DNA from: BOG-908 sp963848205 | GTDB taxonomy: Bacteria > Pseudomonadota > Alphaproteobacteria > Acetobacterales > Acetobacteraceae | Direction of reading: 5' to 3' | Assembly (NCBI GenBank): GCA_963848205.1 | Contig: CAWKCV010000003.1 | Coordinates: forward strand, 682,001-746,000 | DNA length: 64,000 nucleotides | Shown: in pieces, positions 8,514 to 18,795 of the stretch | How positions within the stretch are numbered: the first letter of the stretch is position 1 | How the letters are laid out: the number at the start of each line of letters is the position of its first letter | The notes under the pieces: generated by a model | Databases searched by the model: none | Seen by the model: only the letters and a program-made list of their open reading frames with translations | What the model was told of the DNA's origin: nothing | Position numbers and translations under genes: made by a program

Positions 8514-9272
8514 ATGAAACTGTCCGCGCTCGTCCTGCTGTTGGCGCTCTCGCGCGAGGCCATCGCTGCCGATGTGCGCGACTTCGCGCCCGACCGCCCG
8601 AGCCGCAGCGACAGCCCGTTCACGGTGCCGGCCGGCTACGACCAAGTTGAATCCGACTTCGTCAACTACACCGACACCGGCGACGCGCTTCAGGCGCTGG
8701 ACCCCACGCTGAAACATGGCGTGACGAACCTGCTCGATGCGGAGGTCACGATCGGCGGCTACCAGAGCCAGCGCGCAGGCGGGCAGGTGGTGCATTCTTT
8801 CGGAGACATCGTTGTCCGCCTCAAGCTCAGTCTGCTGGGCGACGATGGCGGTGCGGTCGCGATCGCGCTCATCCCGTACGCGAAAGCACCGACGGCGCGC
8901 GCACCGATCGGCAACGAACATTGGGAGGGTGGGGCAAACCTGCCGATCCTGATTTCGCTGCCCTATGATCTCGGGTTGACTGTGGAACCCGAGATTGCCG
9001 TTTTGAAAAACGCGCAGAATGACGGGTCGCAGGCCAGCTTTACCGGTGTGGTCAATCTCGGCCGGAAAGTGTTCGGCCCGGTCAGCACTTTTGTCGAGCT
9101 CTATGCGCAGACCTACACCGACCATCAGACGCCCGGGCCGACGCTGACGTTCGACACCGGGCTTTCCTGGACGGTGACGAAAACCCTGCAGCTAGATATA
9201 GGCGCGAATGTCGGCCTGAACCGAAGCACGCCAGGCGCAAACCTCTACACGGGCATCGCGGCGAGGTTTTGA
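8514..9272 (+). CDS. Outer-membrane transporter-like protein (phenol MetA-type family)
   Basis: A 252-residue exported protein with a clear signal peptide (MKLSALVLLLALSREAIAA). The body has FAPDRPSRSDSPFTVPAGY, then alternating strand-like segments (VESDFVNY, GDIVVRLKLSLLGDD, IALIPYAKAP, GGANLPILISLPYDL) and ends KTLQLDIGANVGLN and AARF with terminal Phe. This matches the putative MetA-pathway/transporter family of small barrels. I chose the ATG at 8514; an earlier in-frame ATG at 8415 lies in the repeat element and would destroy the signal peptide. Function is unknown beyond outer-membrane location. Confidence 0.75.
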   Translation: MKLSALVLLLALSREAIAADVRDFAPDRPSRSDSPFTVPAGYDQVESDFVNYTDTGDALQALDPTLKHGVTNLLDAEVTIGGYQSQRAGGQVVHSFGDIVVRLKLSLLGDDGGAVAIALIPYAKAPTARAPIGNEHWEGGANLPILISLPYDLGLTVEPEIAVLKNAQNDGSQASFTGVVNLGRKVFGPVSTFVELYAQTYTDHQTPGPTLTFDTGLSWTVTKTLQLDIGANVGLNRSTPGANLYTGIAARF

Positions 9273-9289
9273 ACAGCACGCGAAGCAGC

Positions 9290-9327
9290 ACAAGTTTGTG
9301 GTTTTTTTAGAAAAGGACTGCTTTCTT
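9290..9327. repeat. Dispersed palindromic element, locus 5 (single arm A, inverted)
   Basis: CACAAGTTTGTGGTTTTTTT then AGAAAAGGACTGCTTTC, a degenerate inverted A arm between two convergent genes. It touches the stop of the minus-strand gene at 9326. Confidence 0.75.
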
Positions 9328-11287
9328 ACTTGTAATAAACCCCCAAACTCACCTGGTTCGCCGCCGCCAGAGCCACCGTATCTGCATCCCCCAAGCTGCC
9401 CGCCGTCACATCCACCCCGATCCCGCCCGCAAACGACAGCCCCAGATCGGTCATCGTCGTCTGGCACGCGCCAGGCGGCAGCAGCTTGGCGATCATCGGC
9501 GTGCTGGTGCCGACCGTGGGTGCGGTCGCGAGGGCGAACAGCCGCAGATAGGCCGCCTGTGTGCCGCTGTTGCAGGCTTCGTAGCCATACACCATGCCGC
9601 TGCCGGATTTGACGCTGGCGGCCATCGTCGAGGAGGCCGCGTTGACGGCGCGATACACGCTGGCACCCCCGGAGGTGACGGCCTGCAAGTAGCCCGGCAC
9701 GTTGTTGGCGCTCGGCACGGTGACGACGTAGAGCCGGCCCGAACTGTCGCACGGCACCGCACCTTGCTGGCCCGCGGTAAAGCTGGGCAGTGCGGTGGCC
9801 GCCTGGCAGCCGACGAGCACGGAACTGGTGGCGGTGGCCGCGGCCGGTGCAACGGTCGCCAGCGGTGCCGATTGTGCGGCCAAGGTCGCGGCACCGCCGG
9901 GCAGCGGCCACGTCGCCGCGCTGACCGGCTGGGTGGCCGGCAGGTTGGCGACGGTCACGCTGCCGGAGACCGGCTGCGGCACCCCGCCGGCAATGCCTTG
10001 CACGGCCTGGGCCAGGCTGCCGCCGCTCCCAGCCGCGGTCACCGACCCCGCCGAGCCGGACAGCAGCCCGACCGTGCCGATCGTGTTGCTGCCGGCCGGC
10101 AGCGGCGGCAGGCTGGCGATCGCCACGGTGCCGCCGCTCTGCTGCATCGGCGTGCCCAGCGCGGTCTTGAGTGCCTGAACGCTGGAATCCTGCGCGGCCC
10201 CTGCTGGCAGCGGCAGCGCGGCGGCACTCACCGGCTGCACGGCGGGCAGGTTGGCCACGGAAACGCTGCCGGAGACGGGCAGGGCCACGCCACCGCTGAC
10301 ACCCTGCACCGCCTGCGCGGCACTGCCGGAACTGCCCGGCGCGGTGACCGAGCCCATCGACCCAGCCGCCAGACCGAGCGTGCCGCTGACGCTCAATGGC
10401 GCGCCGCCCGGCACGCCTTGCATGCTCAGCACCCCGCCGGAGGGCGTGCCCGCACTGCCCAGCCCTTGCATCCACCAGGCATTGCCGGACGAGCCGGCCC
10501 CCTGCATGGCCGCACCGCCCGCGCCGCCGCAGCCGACGCAGTTGAACGTCGGCGTGCCGGCGATGCTGACAGCGCCGATGGTGTTCGCGCCGGCGGGCAA
10601 TGCCGGCAGGCTGCTCACACCCACCGACCAGCCGCCTGCCTGGCTCACGCTGCCCGCCACGGCGAGCGGCACTCCGTTCGCCACACCTTGCACGCCCTGG
10701 GCCGTCGTGCCGCTGGTGCCCGCCGCGGTGACCGCGCCCATCGTGCCGGGCAGCAATCCCACTGTGCCGCTTACCGCCTGGGTCGCCGGCAGATTGCTGA
10801 TGCTGACCGATCCCAGCGCGTTCGTGCCCGCCGGCAATCCGCCTGCCAGGTTGACGGTCCAGGTGCCCGCCTGGCTCACCGCGCCCACGGTGCTGGCGCC
10901 GGCGCCGAGTACGAGCGGAGGCAGCGCGCTGACCGAGACCACGCCGCCGATGTTGAGCGCGCCGCCCGCGATCAGTCCGTCGAGAGCGGGGTCGCTGACC
11001 GGCAGGCGATTGCTGGGCGAGACCGCGGTGCCGCCGAGATTGATGCTGAACGTGCCATTGCCGCCGCCGGCGCTCGTGCCGCCGCCGAAATTGCACGGCA
11101 TCACACCGTTGCCGCTCGGGCAGAAGATGGTGACCGCGGGAAACCGGTTACGGCCATCGGGCGACACATAGCTCGTCTGGGCGAACGCCGGCTTGCTGCA
11201 GGGCAGGGCGGCCAGCGTCAAACCTGCATAAGCTGCCACGGCAGCGATGTTCCGGCGGTGCCACATCATTGCGTCGCTGATCCTCAT
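9326..11287 (-). CDS. Exported repeat protein with phage tail/receptor-binding-like C-terminal domain
   Basis: A 653-residue Ala/Gly/Ser/Val-rich protein. The N-terminus from ATG 11285-11287 contains a signal peptide ending near KPAFAQ. The middle consists of degenerate repeats built from phrases such as AVQGVSGGVALPVSGSV, ANLPATQPVSA and LPAGSNTIGTV. The last ~90 residues (YGYEACNSGTQAAYLRLFAL to the terminal LGVYYK) resemble the C-terminal beta domain seen in tailed-phage structural proteins. No other phage genes are nearby. A GTG 17 codons upstream is an alternative start. It may be a secreted or surface adhesin-like protein; function is not known. Confidence 0.6.
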   Translation of the reverse strand: MRISDAMMWHRRNIAAVAAYAGLTLAALPCSKPAFAQTSYVSPDGRNRFPAVTIFCPSGNGVMPCNFGGGTSAGGGNGTFSINLGGTAVSPSNRLPVSDPALDGLIAGGALNIGGVVSVSALPPLVLGAGASTVGAVSQAGTWTVNLAGGLPAGTNALGSVSISNLPATQAVSGTVGLLPGTMGAVTAAGTSGTTAQGVQGVANGVPLAVAGSVSQAGGWSVGVSSLPALPAGANTIGAVSIAGTPTFNCVGCGGAGGAAMQGAGSSGNAWWMQGLGSAGTPSGGVLSMQGVPGGAPLSVSGTLGLAAGSMGSVTAPGSSGSAAQAVQGVSGGVALPVSGSVSVANLPAVQPVSAAALPLPAGAAQDSSVQALKTALGTPMQQSGGTVAIASLPPLPAGSNTIGTVGLLSGSAGSVTAAGSGGSLAQAVQGIAGGVPQPVSGSVTVANLPATQPVSAATWPLPGGAATLAAQSAPLATVAPAAATATSSVLVGCQAATALPSFTAGQQGAVPCDSSGRLYVVTVPSANNVPGYLQAVTSGGASVYRAVNAASSTMAASVKSGSGMVYGYEACNSGTQAAYLRLFALATAPTVGTSTPMIAKLLPPGACQTTMTDLGLSFAGGIGVDVTAGSLGDADTVALAAANQVSLGVYYK

Positions 11288-11431
11288 CAGTTCGGGGGAG
11301 GGTGGCGTGGGCGGACGCAAATGCGTGCGCGTTGTCACCTAGCGCGAAACATACGTTCCGCCGGGGCACCTGGGCAACAAAATGTTCACCAAACGTTCTT
11401 GCCACACCCGGTCGGGAACCGTAATCTGCCT

Positions 11432-11457
11432 CTTGTGAAAGGGGTGCCCCCTCAATA
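11432..11457 (+). promoter_or_regulatory. Possible heat-shock (sigma-32) promoter of dnaK
   Basis: CTTGTGA (11432-11438) is followed 11 nt later by CCTCAATA, which resembles the sigma-32 pattern CTTGAAA-N11-16-CCCATNT. It lies about 75 nt before dnaK. No CIRCE inverted repeat is present. Confidence 0.4.
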
Positions 11458-11532
11458 CATCCCGACACATGAATAGAGGGCCGCGTGCGGTGCTTCGGGC
11501 CGCACCCGGCCGCTGACAGGAGAGTTCTGCGT

Positions 11533-13443
<1,911 letters not shown>

Positions 13444-13453
13444 GGAAGGCCGG

Positions 13454-13540
13454 GGGCTCCGCCCCTGGACCCGCCTACTCAAGGGGTCTGGGAACTTGTC
13501 CCCCAGACCCCTTGAGTGGGCGGGGTCCGGGGCAGAGCCC
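13454..13540. repeat. Large inverted repeat between dnaK and dnaJ (GC-rich family)
   Basis: Two 39-nt arms (13454-13492 and 13502-13540) are near-perfect complements around a 9-nt loop; the inner 16 nt of each arm (ACTCAAGGGGTCTGGG on the left) match exactly. The outer parts (GGGCTCCGCCCCTGGACCC facing GGGTCCGGGGCAGAGCCC) match the GC-rich family seen again at 38874-38986. Confidence 0.8.
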
Positions 13541-13557
13541 TGGTCTAGGATTCCCAC

Positions 13558-14688
13558 ATGGCCAAATCCGATTACTACGCGACGCTCGAAGTCGCCCGCG
13601 AAGCCACCCCGGAGGACCTGAAAAAGGCCTACCGCAAGCTCGCGATGAAATACCATCCGGATCGCAATCCGAACGACAAAACGGCTGAAGCGCGCTTCAA
13701 GGAAGTCAGCGAAGCCTACGAAATTCTCAAGGACGATCAGAAGCGCGCCGCCTACGATCGCTATGGCCATGCAGCCTTCGAGCAGGGCGGCGGCGCTCCC
13801 GGCGGCTTCGACTTTTCCGGCGGCGGCGGCCTCGGCGACATCTTCGACCAGATGTTCGGCGATTTCACCGGCCGCGGCGGCCGCTCGCGCACCCGCACCG
13901 GTGCCGACGTCCAGGTCCAGGTCGAAGTCGATCTCGCCCAGGCCTTCGCCGGCACCAAGGCGCCGGTCCGCGTGCCCACACGCGTCACCTGTGATGCCTG
14001 CCGCGGCACCGGTTCGAACGACGGCCAGGCGGCCGCCAGCACCTGCGGCACCTGCAACGGCGCCGGCAAAGTACGCGCCCAGCAGGGCTTCTTCCTCATC
14101 GAGCGCACATGCCCCACCTGCGGCGGCTCCGGCCGCGTCATCCGCAATCCGTGCCGCGTCTGCCAAGGTGCCGGTACGGTGCAGCGCGAACGCTCGCTCC
14201 AGGTCACCATCCCGCCGGGTGTGGAAGACGGCACCCGCATCAGGATCCAGGGCGAGGGAGAAGCAGGCGGGCAGGGGACCCCGAACGGCGATCTCTACGT
14301 CCATGTCGCCATCCGCCCGCATGGGCTATTCCATCGCGAAGGCGCCCACGTGTTCTGCGAAGTGCCCTTGCGGATGAGCCAGGCAGCGCTAGGCGACGAA
14401 ATCGACGTGCCCGCCATCGACGGCACCACGCAGAAGCTGCGCATTCCGCCAGGCACCCAGGCCGGCGCTCAATTCCGCATACGCGGCCGCGGCTTTTCCG
14501 TACTGCGTAGCAGCGTCCGCGGCGACATGGTCATTCAGGCAAAGGTCGAGACGCCGCAGCACCTCACCCGCCGCCAGCGGGAATTGCTCGAGGAGTTCGA
14601 GCAGGAAGCCCGAGGCCACGGAAAAGGCAGCCCGGAGCACGAAGGCTTCTTTGCAAAGGTAAAAGAATTCCTCGCCGGACGGGACTGA
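13558..14688 (+). CDS. dnaJ: Chaperone protein DnaJ (Hsp40)
   Basis: A 376-residue type I J-protein with complete architecture. The J domain (1-70) has the HPD motif in KYHPDRNPND. A Gly/Phe-rich linker (about 78-110) follows. The zinc-finger region has four CxxCxGxG units: CDACRGTG, CGTCNGAG, CPTCGGSG and CRVCQGAG. The C-terminal substrate-binding domains follow. It stimulates DnaK ATPase activity and delivers substrates. It lies 114 bp after dnaK on the same strand, so co-transcription is likely, though the intervening hairpin could reduce read-through. Confidence 0.98.
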   Translation: MAKSDYYATLEVAREATPEDLKKAYRKLAMKYHPDRNPNDKTAEARFKEVSEAYEILKDDQKRAAYDRYGHAAFEQGGGAPGGFDFSGGGGLGDIFDQMFGDFTGRGGRSRTRTGADVQVQVEVDLAQAFAGTKAPVRVPTRVTCDACRGTGSNDGQAAASTCGTCNGAGKVRAQQGFFLIERTCPTCGGSGRVIRNPCRVCQGAGTVQRERSLQVTIPPGVEDGTRIRIQGEGEAGGQGTPNGDLYVHVAIRPHGLFHREGAHVFCEVPLRMSQAALGDEIDVPAIDGTTQKLRIPPGTQAGAQFRIRGRGFSVLRSSVRGDMVIQAKVETPQHLTRRQRELLEEFEQEARGHGKGSPEHEGFFAKVKEFLAGRD

Positions 14689-14703
14689 GATACGCCATAA
14701 ACG

Positions 14704-14721
14704 GGAGCAACGGATTGCTCC
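14704..14721 (+). terminator. Possible terminator hairpin after dnaJ
   Basis: GGAGCAA-CGGA-TTGCTCC is a perfect 7-bp stem 15 nt after the dnaJ stop. No T-tract follows, so it may only be a 3' stabilising hairpin. Confidence 0.35.
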
Positions 14722-14876
14722 ATCACCCTGCGCGCGTAGTATTTACGCCGAAAGTCAACTACACAGCTTCGTGAGCTTGTCGTTTATCCTGTTGCAGTTC
14801 GTCGATTTCAACTAATCTGCTTGGAGACACAGGGCCGAGGCGCACTCCCCCCCGCGCTGCGCGGCCGGTGTCATTA

Positions 14877-14907
14877 GGCGGCGCAGTCTCCCCCCGGCTG
14901 CGCCGCC
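14877..14907. repeat. 10-bp inverted repeat downstream of the sedolisin gene
   Basis: GGCGGCGCAG and CTGCGCCGCC flank an 11-nt C-rich spacer. It lies just past the stop at 14926 of the minus-strand gene. No T-tract follows in either direction. I see nothing else recognisable in the 14722-14925 gap. Confidence 0.45.
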
Positions 14908-14925
14908 ATCCCTCCACTAGTCAAA

Positions 14926-16176
14926 CTATTTACCGCGCAGGCCGAACGGCGTGCCGATCCCGGTGCACAGATCGTAGCCAGCCACCGCAAATCCGGTCGG
15001 CGCATTGGCGCACGCGCCCGCGGTGACGTCCCTGAATTCGCCCGCCCTCAACCTGTTCGCGTAGATCAGCGACAATTCGGCGGTCGTCGAAGCTTGAAAC
15101 GAACCGGACGCGTTGATGATGGCCGCCAGCGCCGGTGTCGCGACGCTTGTGCCGCCCACCACGAGCCAGCCCGGTGCGCTTCCGTTACGCGGCGCGGTGT
15201 CGAACACCCACACGCCGGTGTTCGGGTCGGCATTCATCGAAATGTCCGGCATGCCGCGACCGGTCCCCACCATGGAGCTCAAGCCGGACTGGAACGCGGG
15301 TGTCGCGACATACTGGCTGACACCACCGCCGGAACTGCCCCAGCTTGTCTGCCCGACATATGCGAGCGACGAGCTCCGATCGATCGACGTGCCACCGACC
15401 GCGATGACGTCGGTCAGCGCGGAGGGAAAGCTCGGCCCGGGCCGATCGCCCGTCGCCGCGAGGAACACCACATTCGCGGCACTGAAATAGGCAGTGTAGA
15501 ATTCCTCGAAGGGGAATTCGCCGCCCGACCAGCTGTTGGAAACCTCGCCGCCGCCGCCAGCCTGAACCAGTTGCGCCGCTTTCGTCTCGGCCACCATCAG
15601 ATCGGCGTAGCTGTTGGAGGCCGCCTCCACCAAGACGATCTTCGCACCCGGCGCCAGGGCATGTGCCATCTCGATATCGAGTGCCGCCTCCAGCGACCAC
15701 GCGCCGCTAGGGTCCGCGGCCGGCTGCGTGCCGCTCGCATACACCGTCTGGAAATTGGCCGATGTCACGGGCGCCAGTCCGAACTCCGCGCTGTAGGTCG
15801 CAAGATCGGACGCTGCGTTCGGGTCGTCATACGCGTCCACGATCGCGATCACCCGGCTGCCGCCGGCAGGCAGCGTGGTCACCGTATGCGGATCGCACCC
15901 GTTCGTGCGCACCACCAGCCGATAGACGCAGGCGAGCGAGGCAGGCGTCTCGTAAGCGCCGCCCGGCGTGTTTGCGGTCGCGGGCGCCGTGGGCATCATA
16001 ATATGCACGTTGGCATGCGCCGAGCGGCCGCGCATGCCCTCGATCTCCTGGCTGCCCGTCGGCGTCACCACAAAGCCGAACCGCCCTTGCTGCACCAGGT
16101 CACGTGCACAAGCAGGCGCGATCGTCACCGCGCTCACGAAAGCCGCCGCCAACATCATTCCGGTCTTGAACGTCAT
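14926..16176 (-). CDS. Sedolisin-type serine-carboxyl peptidase (S53 family)
   Basis: A 416-residue secreted peptidase with signal peptide ending near APACA. The S53 catalytic set is visible: Glu163 and Asp167 in SLEAALDIEMAH, the oxyanion Asp244 in AATGDRPG and the nucleophile Ser344 in VGGTSVATP. A DVTAG segment near 383 fits the C-terminal calcium site region. Only about 90 residues precede the catalytic core, much less than the ~190-residue pro-kumamolisin prodomain of typical family members. It would cleave proteins outside the cytoplasm, possibly at acid pH as is usual for the family. Confidence 0.82.
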   Translation of the reverse strand: MTFKTGMMLAAAFVSAVTIAPACARDLVQQGRFGFVVTPTGSQEIEGMRGRSAHANVHIMMPTAPATANTPGGAYETPASLACVYRLVVRTNGCDPHTVTTLPAGGSRVIAIVDAYDDPNAASDLATYSAEFGLAPVTSANFQTVYASGTQPAADPSGAWSLEAALDIEMAHALAPGAKIVLVEAASNSYADLMVAETKAAQLVQAGGGGEVSNSWSGGEFPFEEFYTAYFSAANVVFLAATGDRPGPSFPSALTDVIAVGGTSIDRSSSLAYVGQTSWGSSGGGVSQYVATPAFQSGLSSMVGTGRGMPDISMNADPNTGVWVFDTAPRNGSAPGWLVVGGTSVATPALAAIINASGSFQASTTAELSLIYANRLRAGEFRDVTAGACANAPTGFAVAGYDLCTGIGTPFGLRGK

Positions 16177-16285
16177 GCCACTTGTCCAATCACAAACACG
16201 TGTATCACGATCTTACTACCGGCATCGCAGGCCGTTGTCACGCGCCCAATCATCGCGGCTACTCACCGAGGCTGAATGGCCCTAG

Positions 16286-17050
16286 ATGGTCGGCATGCGG
16301 ATTGGCGTGGCGGGGCATACCGGCCGGATGGGCCGGCTGGTCATCGAGGAAGTCGACGCGGCCGGGGCGGAACTGTCCGGCGGCATCGGCCGCCAAGCCG
16401 GCCCGGAAGCGTTCGACAGGCTGTGTGCAGACAGCGACGCGGTGATCGACTTCACCCACGCTGGCACCGCCCTGCATCACGCCCGAGCCGTCAAAAGCGG
16501 CGGCTGTGCCTGGGTGCTGGGAACGACGGGTCTATCGGCCGCCGACCAGTCAGCCATCGCTCAAGCCGCCATCGCCGCGCCCGTCGTGCAGGCGGCAAAT
16601 TTCTCACCCGGACTGACGCTGCTGCTCGACCTCGCCAGGCGTTTGTCGGCCAGTCTCCCTTCCGACGCCTACGATGCGGAAATCCTCGAAATGCATCATC
16701 GGGACAAACGCGACTCACCCTCCGGCACGGCACTCGCCCTCGCCCACGCAGTCGCCGCCGGACGCGGCCGACATCTCGACGAGCTGCGCGTGCCGCCCCG
16801 CGACGGCGATACCGGCCCACGCACGCCAGGCACCATCGGCATGGCCAGCCTGCGCGGCGGCGCGATCGTGGGTGAACACACGCTCCTCTTCGCAGGCCAG
16901 CACGAGCAGATTGCCATCAGGCATACCGCGCTGGACCGCCGCGTCTTCGCCACCGGCGCGGTCCAGGCCGCCCTCTGGACCGCAGGGCGCGGCCCGGGTC
17001 TATACACCATGCGCCACGTCCTCGGCCTGGCCGACATTTCAGGGAGCTGA
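16286..17050 (+). CDS. dapB: 4-hydroxy-tetrahydrodipicolinate reductase
   Basis: A 254-residue enzyme of the lysine/diaminopimelate pathway that reduces hydroxy-tetrahydrodipicolinate with NAD(P)H. The Rossmann motif is VAGHTGRMGR (8-17). The catalytic signature is EILEMHHRDKRDSPSGTA (132-149), with His137/His138 and Lys141. Length is normal for the family. MRIGVAGHTG could start at the second ATG, three codons in. Six bases separate it from the aldolase gene, so the two are probably co-transcribed. Confidence 0.95.
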   Translation: MVGMRIGVAGHTGRMGRLVIEEVDAAGAELSGGIGRQAGPEAFDRLCADSDAVIDFTHAGTALHHARAVKSGGCAWVLGTTGLSAADQSAIAQAAIAAPVVQAANFSPGLTLLLDLARRLSASLPSDAYDAEILEMHHRDKRDSPSGTALALAHAVAAGRGRHLDELRVPPRDGDTGPRTPGTIGMASLRGGAIVGEHTLLFAGQHEQIAIRHTALDRRVFATGAVQAALWTAGRGPGLYTMRHVLGLADISGS

Positions 17051-17056
17051 CCAGGC

Positions 17057-18118
17057 ATGTATTTCGCCAGCGACAACACCGCCCCCGCCTGCCCGGAAGT
17101 GATGCAGGCGCTCGCCGCCGCCAATGAAGGCACCGTGCCGTCCTACGGCGCCGACCCGCTCACCGCGCGCGTGTGCGCGCAGTTGTCCTCCATCTTCGGG
17201 ACCGAGCTCACCGCTTACCCCGTCGCCACCGGCACGGCCGCCAACGCGCTGGCCCTGGCAACGCTCGTCCACCCCTACGGCGCCGTGCTCTGCCACCAGG
17301 AGGCCCATATCGCCACCGACGAGTGCGGCGCGCCGGAGTTCTACATGGGCGGCGCCAAGCTGATCGAGATGCCCACCAGCACCGGCCGCATCACAGCCAT
17401 GCAGATCGAAGCCGCGATGGCGCGCGCCACCGACGGCGGCGTGCACCACGTCCTTCCCGAAGCCGTCAGCATCACCCAAGCCACCGAATGGGGGACCGTC
17501 TATACACCCGATCAGGTCGGTGAACTGGGCCAGGTTTGCCGTCGCCGCGGCCTGCATCTGCACATGGATGGCGCCCGCTTCGCCAACGCGCTCGCCCATC
17601 TCGGCTGCTCACCGGCCGACCTCACCTGGCGCGCCGGCGTGGACGTGCTCTCCTTCGGCGCCACCAAAAACGGCTGCCTGGCCGCCGAGGCCGTCATCTT
17701 CTTCAACCCGGCGCTCGCCGCCGGCTTTGAACGACGCCGCAAGCGCGCGGGCCAGCTCTGGTCCAAGCTGCGCTACCTCTCGGCGCAACTCGCCGGCTAT
17801 CTCGACGGCGACGTCTGGCTTCGCAACGCTGGCCAGGCCAACGCCATGGCCACCCGCCTCGCCACCGGCCTCTCGCTACTCCCCACCATCCGCGTGGTGC
17901 AGGACGTCCAGGCCAACGAGCTCTTCGTCGCCATGCCGGACGACCTCATCGACGCGTTGCAAGCCGAGGGCGCCGCCTTCTATCGCTGGATCGACCTGCC
18001 AGGAGAACCGCGCCCCATCGTCCGCCTTGTCACCAGCTTCCGCACCACCGAGCAGGAGGTGGACCGCTTCCTCGCACTCGCCGCCCAACTGAGCGCCGCA
18101 CAAGCCGAGGCGGCCTAG
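17057..18118 (+). CDS. ltaE: Low-specificity L-threonine aldolase
   Basis: A 353-residue PLP enzyme of fold type I that splits L-threonine/L-allo-threonine to glycine and acetaldehyde. The PLP lysine is Lys204 in VLSFGATKNG. LHMDGARFANAL (168-179) carries the Asp that contacts the cofactor. MYFASDNTAPACPEV at the N-terminus and TGTAANALAL match the family. It is closely spaced behind dapB. Substrate preference among beta-hydroxy amino acids cannot be read from sequence. Confidence 0.9.
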   Translation: MYFASDNTAPACPEVMQALAAANEGTVPSYGADPLTARVCAQLSSIFGTELTAYPVATGTAANALALATLVHPYGAVLCHQEAHIATDECGAPEFYMGGAKLIEMPTSTGRITAMQIEAAMARATDGGVHHVLPEAVSITQATEWGTVYTPDQVGELGQVCRRRGLHLHMDGARFANALAHLGCSPADLTWRAGVDVLSFGATKNGCLAAEAVIFFNPALAAGFERRRKRAGQLWSKLRYLSAQLAGYLDGDVWLRNAGQANAMATRLATGLSLLPTIRVVQDVQANELFVAMPDDLIDALQAEGAAFYRWIDLPGEPRPIVRLVTSFRTTEQEVDRFLALAAQLSAAQAEAA

Positions 18119-18136
18119 AGTTCGCCATAGCAGTTA

Positions 18137-18181
18137 AGGCAAAGGCCTTCTTTTTTGAAAAAAGAAGCAAAAAACTTTTGC
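18137..18181. repeat. Dispersed palindromic element, locus 6 (single arm B)
   Basis: AAGGCAAAGGCC, then TTCTTTTTTGAAAAAAGAA, then GCAAAAAACTTTTG. Downstream of the aldolase stop. Confidence 0.85.
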
Positions 18182-18264
18182 GTCTTGGCGCTGCGGTCGG
18201 GCCATGGCCGGGCGCGTTGCACTCTGCCATACCACCCGCCTTCGCGCCCCTCATGGAGAGTCCC

Positions 18265-18435
18265 ATGGTCTTCAAGCCTAATTACAACTTCCAGCGCGCC
18301 GAGCGCGAGCGCGCCAAGGAAGCCAAAGCCGAAGCCAAGAAAGCCGAAAAAGCCGAAGCCAAACGACGCGCCGCCGCCGGCGAGCCGCCGCTGCCAGAGC
18401 CCGAGACGGCGCCGGAGCCGGACGATGCCGCCTAA
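18265..18435 (+). CDS. Small Lys/Glu/Ala-rich protein, unknown function
   Basis: A 56-residue protein starting MVFKPNYNFQRAERERAKEA, followed by a highly charged helical stretch (AKEAKAEAKKAEKAEAKRR) and a Pro/acidic tail. It probably forms a single long charged helix or coiled coil in the cytoplasm. GAGAGTCCC precedes the ATG as a weak ribosome site. Its stop region overlaps the next gene by 11 nt, which suggests translational coupling. I do not recognise the family. Confidence 0.6.
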   Translation: MVFKPNYNFQRAERERAKEAKAEAKKAEKAEAKRRAAAGEPPLPEPETAPEPDDAA

Positions 18436-18664
18436 GCGCAAAATCCTCAGCAGCTTCGTGGCCTTCGACATCATGTATGCCGACGGCACACGCAGCTCCA
18501 ACCGTCGCGTCCCTTACACCGAGCTGAATGGGCTCGACGGCGACGAACCGGCCCTGGCTTTCATCGAGGCGCAGGACCGCGAAATCGGCGAGGCATCCGG
18601 ACGGCCGCGGCCGGCGATCAAGTCGATCTCGCGCACACCGCAAAAGACAGTGGAGAAGGAGTGA
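18425..18664 (+). CDS. Small hypothetical protein, unknown function
   Basis: A 79-residue basic protein, MPPKRKILSSFVAFDIMYAD at the N-terminus, then RVPYTELNGLDGDEPALAF and a Lys/Arg-rich tail. No membrane segment, signal or known motif. The start ATG lies inside the end of the preceding gene, so the two form a tight pair. Codon choice (GC-rich third positions) is like the neighbours. A repeat arm begins directly after the stop. Confidence 0.6.
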   Translation: MPPKRKILSSFVAFDIMYADGTRSSNRRVPYTELNGLDGDEPALAFIEAQDREIGEASGRPRPAIKSISRTPQKTVEKE

Positions 18665-18665
18665 G

Positions 18666-18784
18666 CAAGGAAGGTCTTCTTTTTTGACGAAAAGAAGCAG
18701 AAGACTTTTGCCACGCTGTCGCCGGCACACGCCAAGAGCAAAGGTTTTTTGGTCCTCTTTTTCAAAAAAGGACCGCTTCCTCCC
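18666..18784. repeat. Dispersed palindromic element, locus 7 (inverted pair)
   Basis: Arm B (AGGTCTTC to AAGACTTTTG) begins 2 nt after a stop codon. The core CCACGCTGTCGCCGGCACAC follows, then inverted arm A (GGTTTTTTGGTCC to GGACCGCTTCC). It fills the gap up to the thrC start region. Confidence 0.88.
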
Positions 18785-18795
18785 TGCCTAGACCC

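Noticed and set aside
9326..11287. Part of a prophage
   Set aside because: Only one phage-like gene is present, with no capsid, terminase, integrase or att site nearby; the neighbours are dnaK and outer-membrane proteins.
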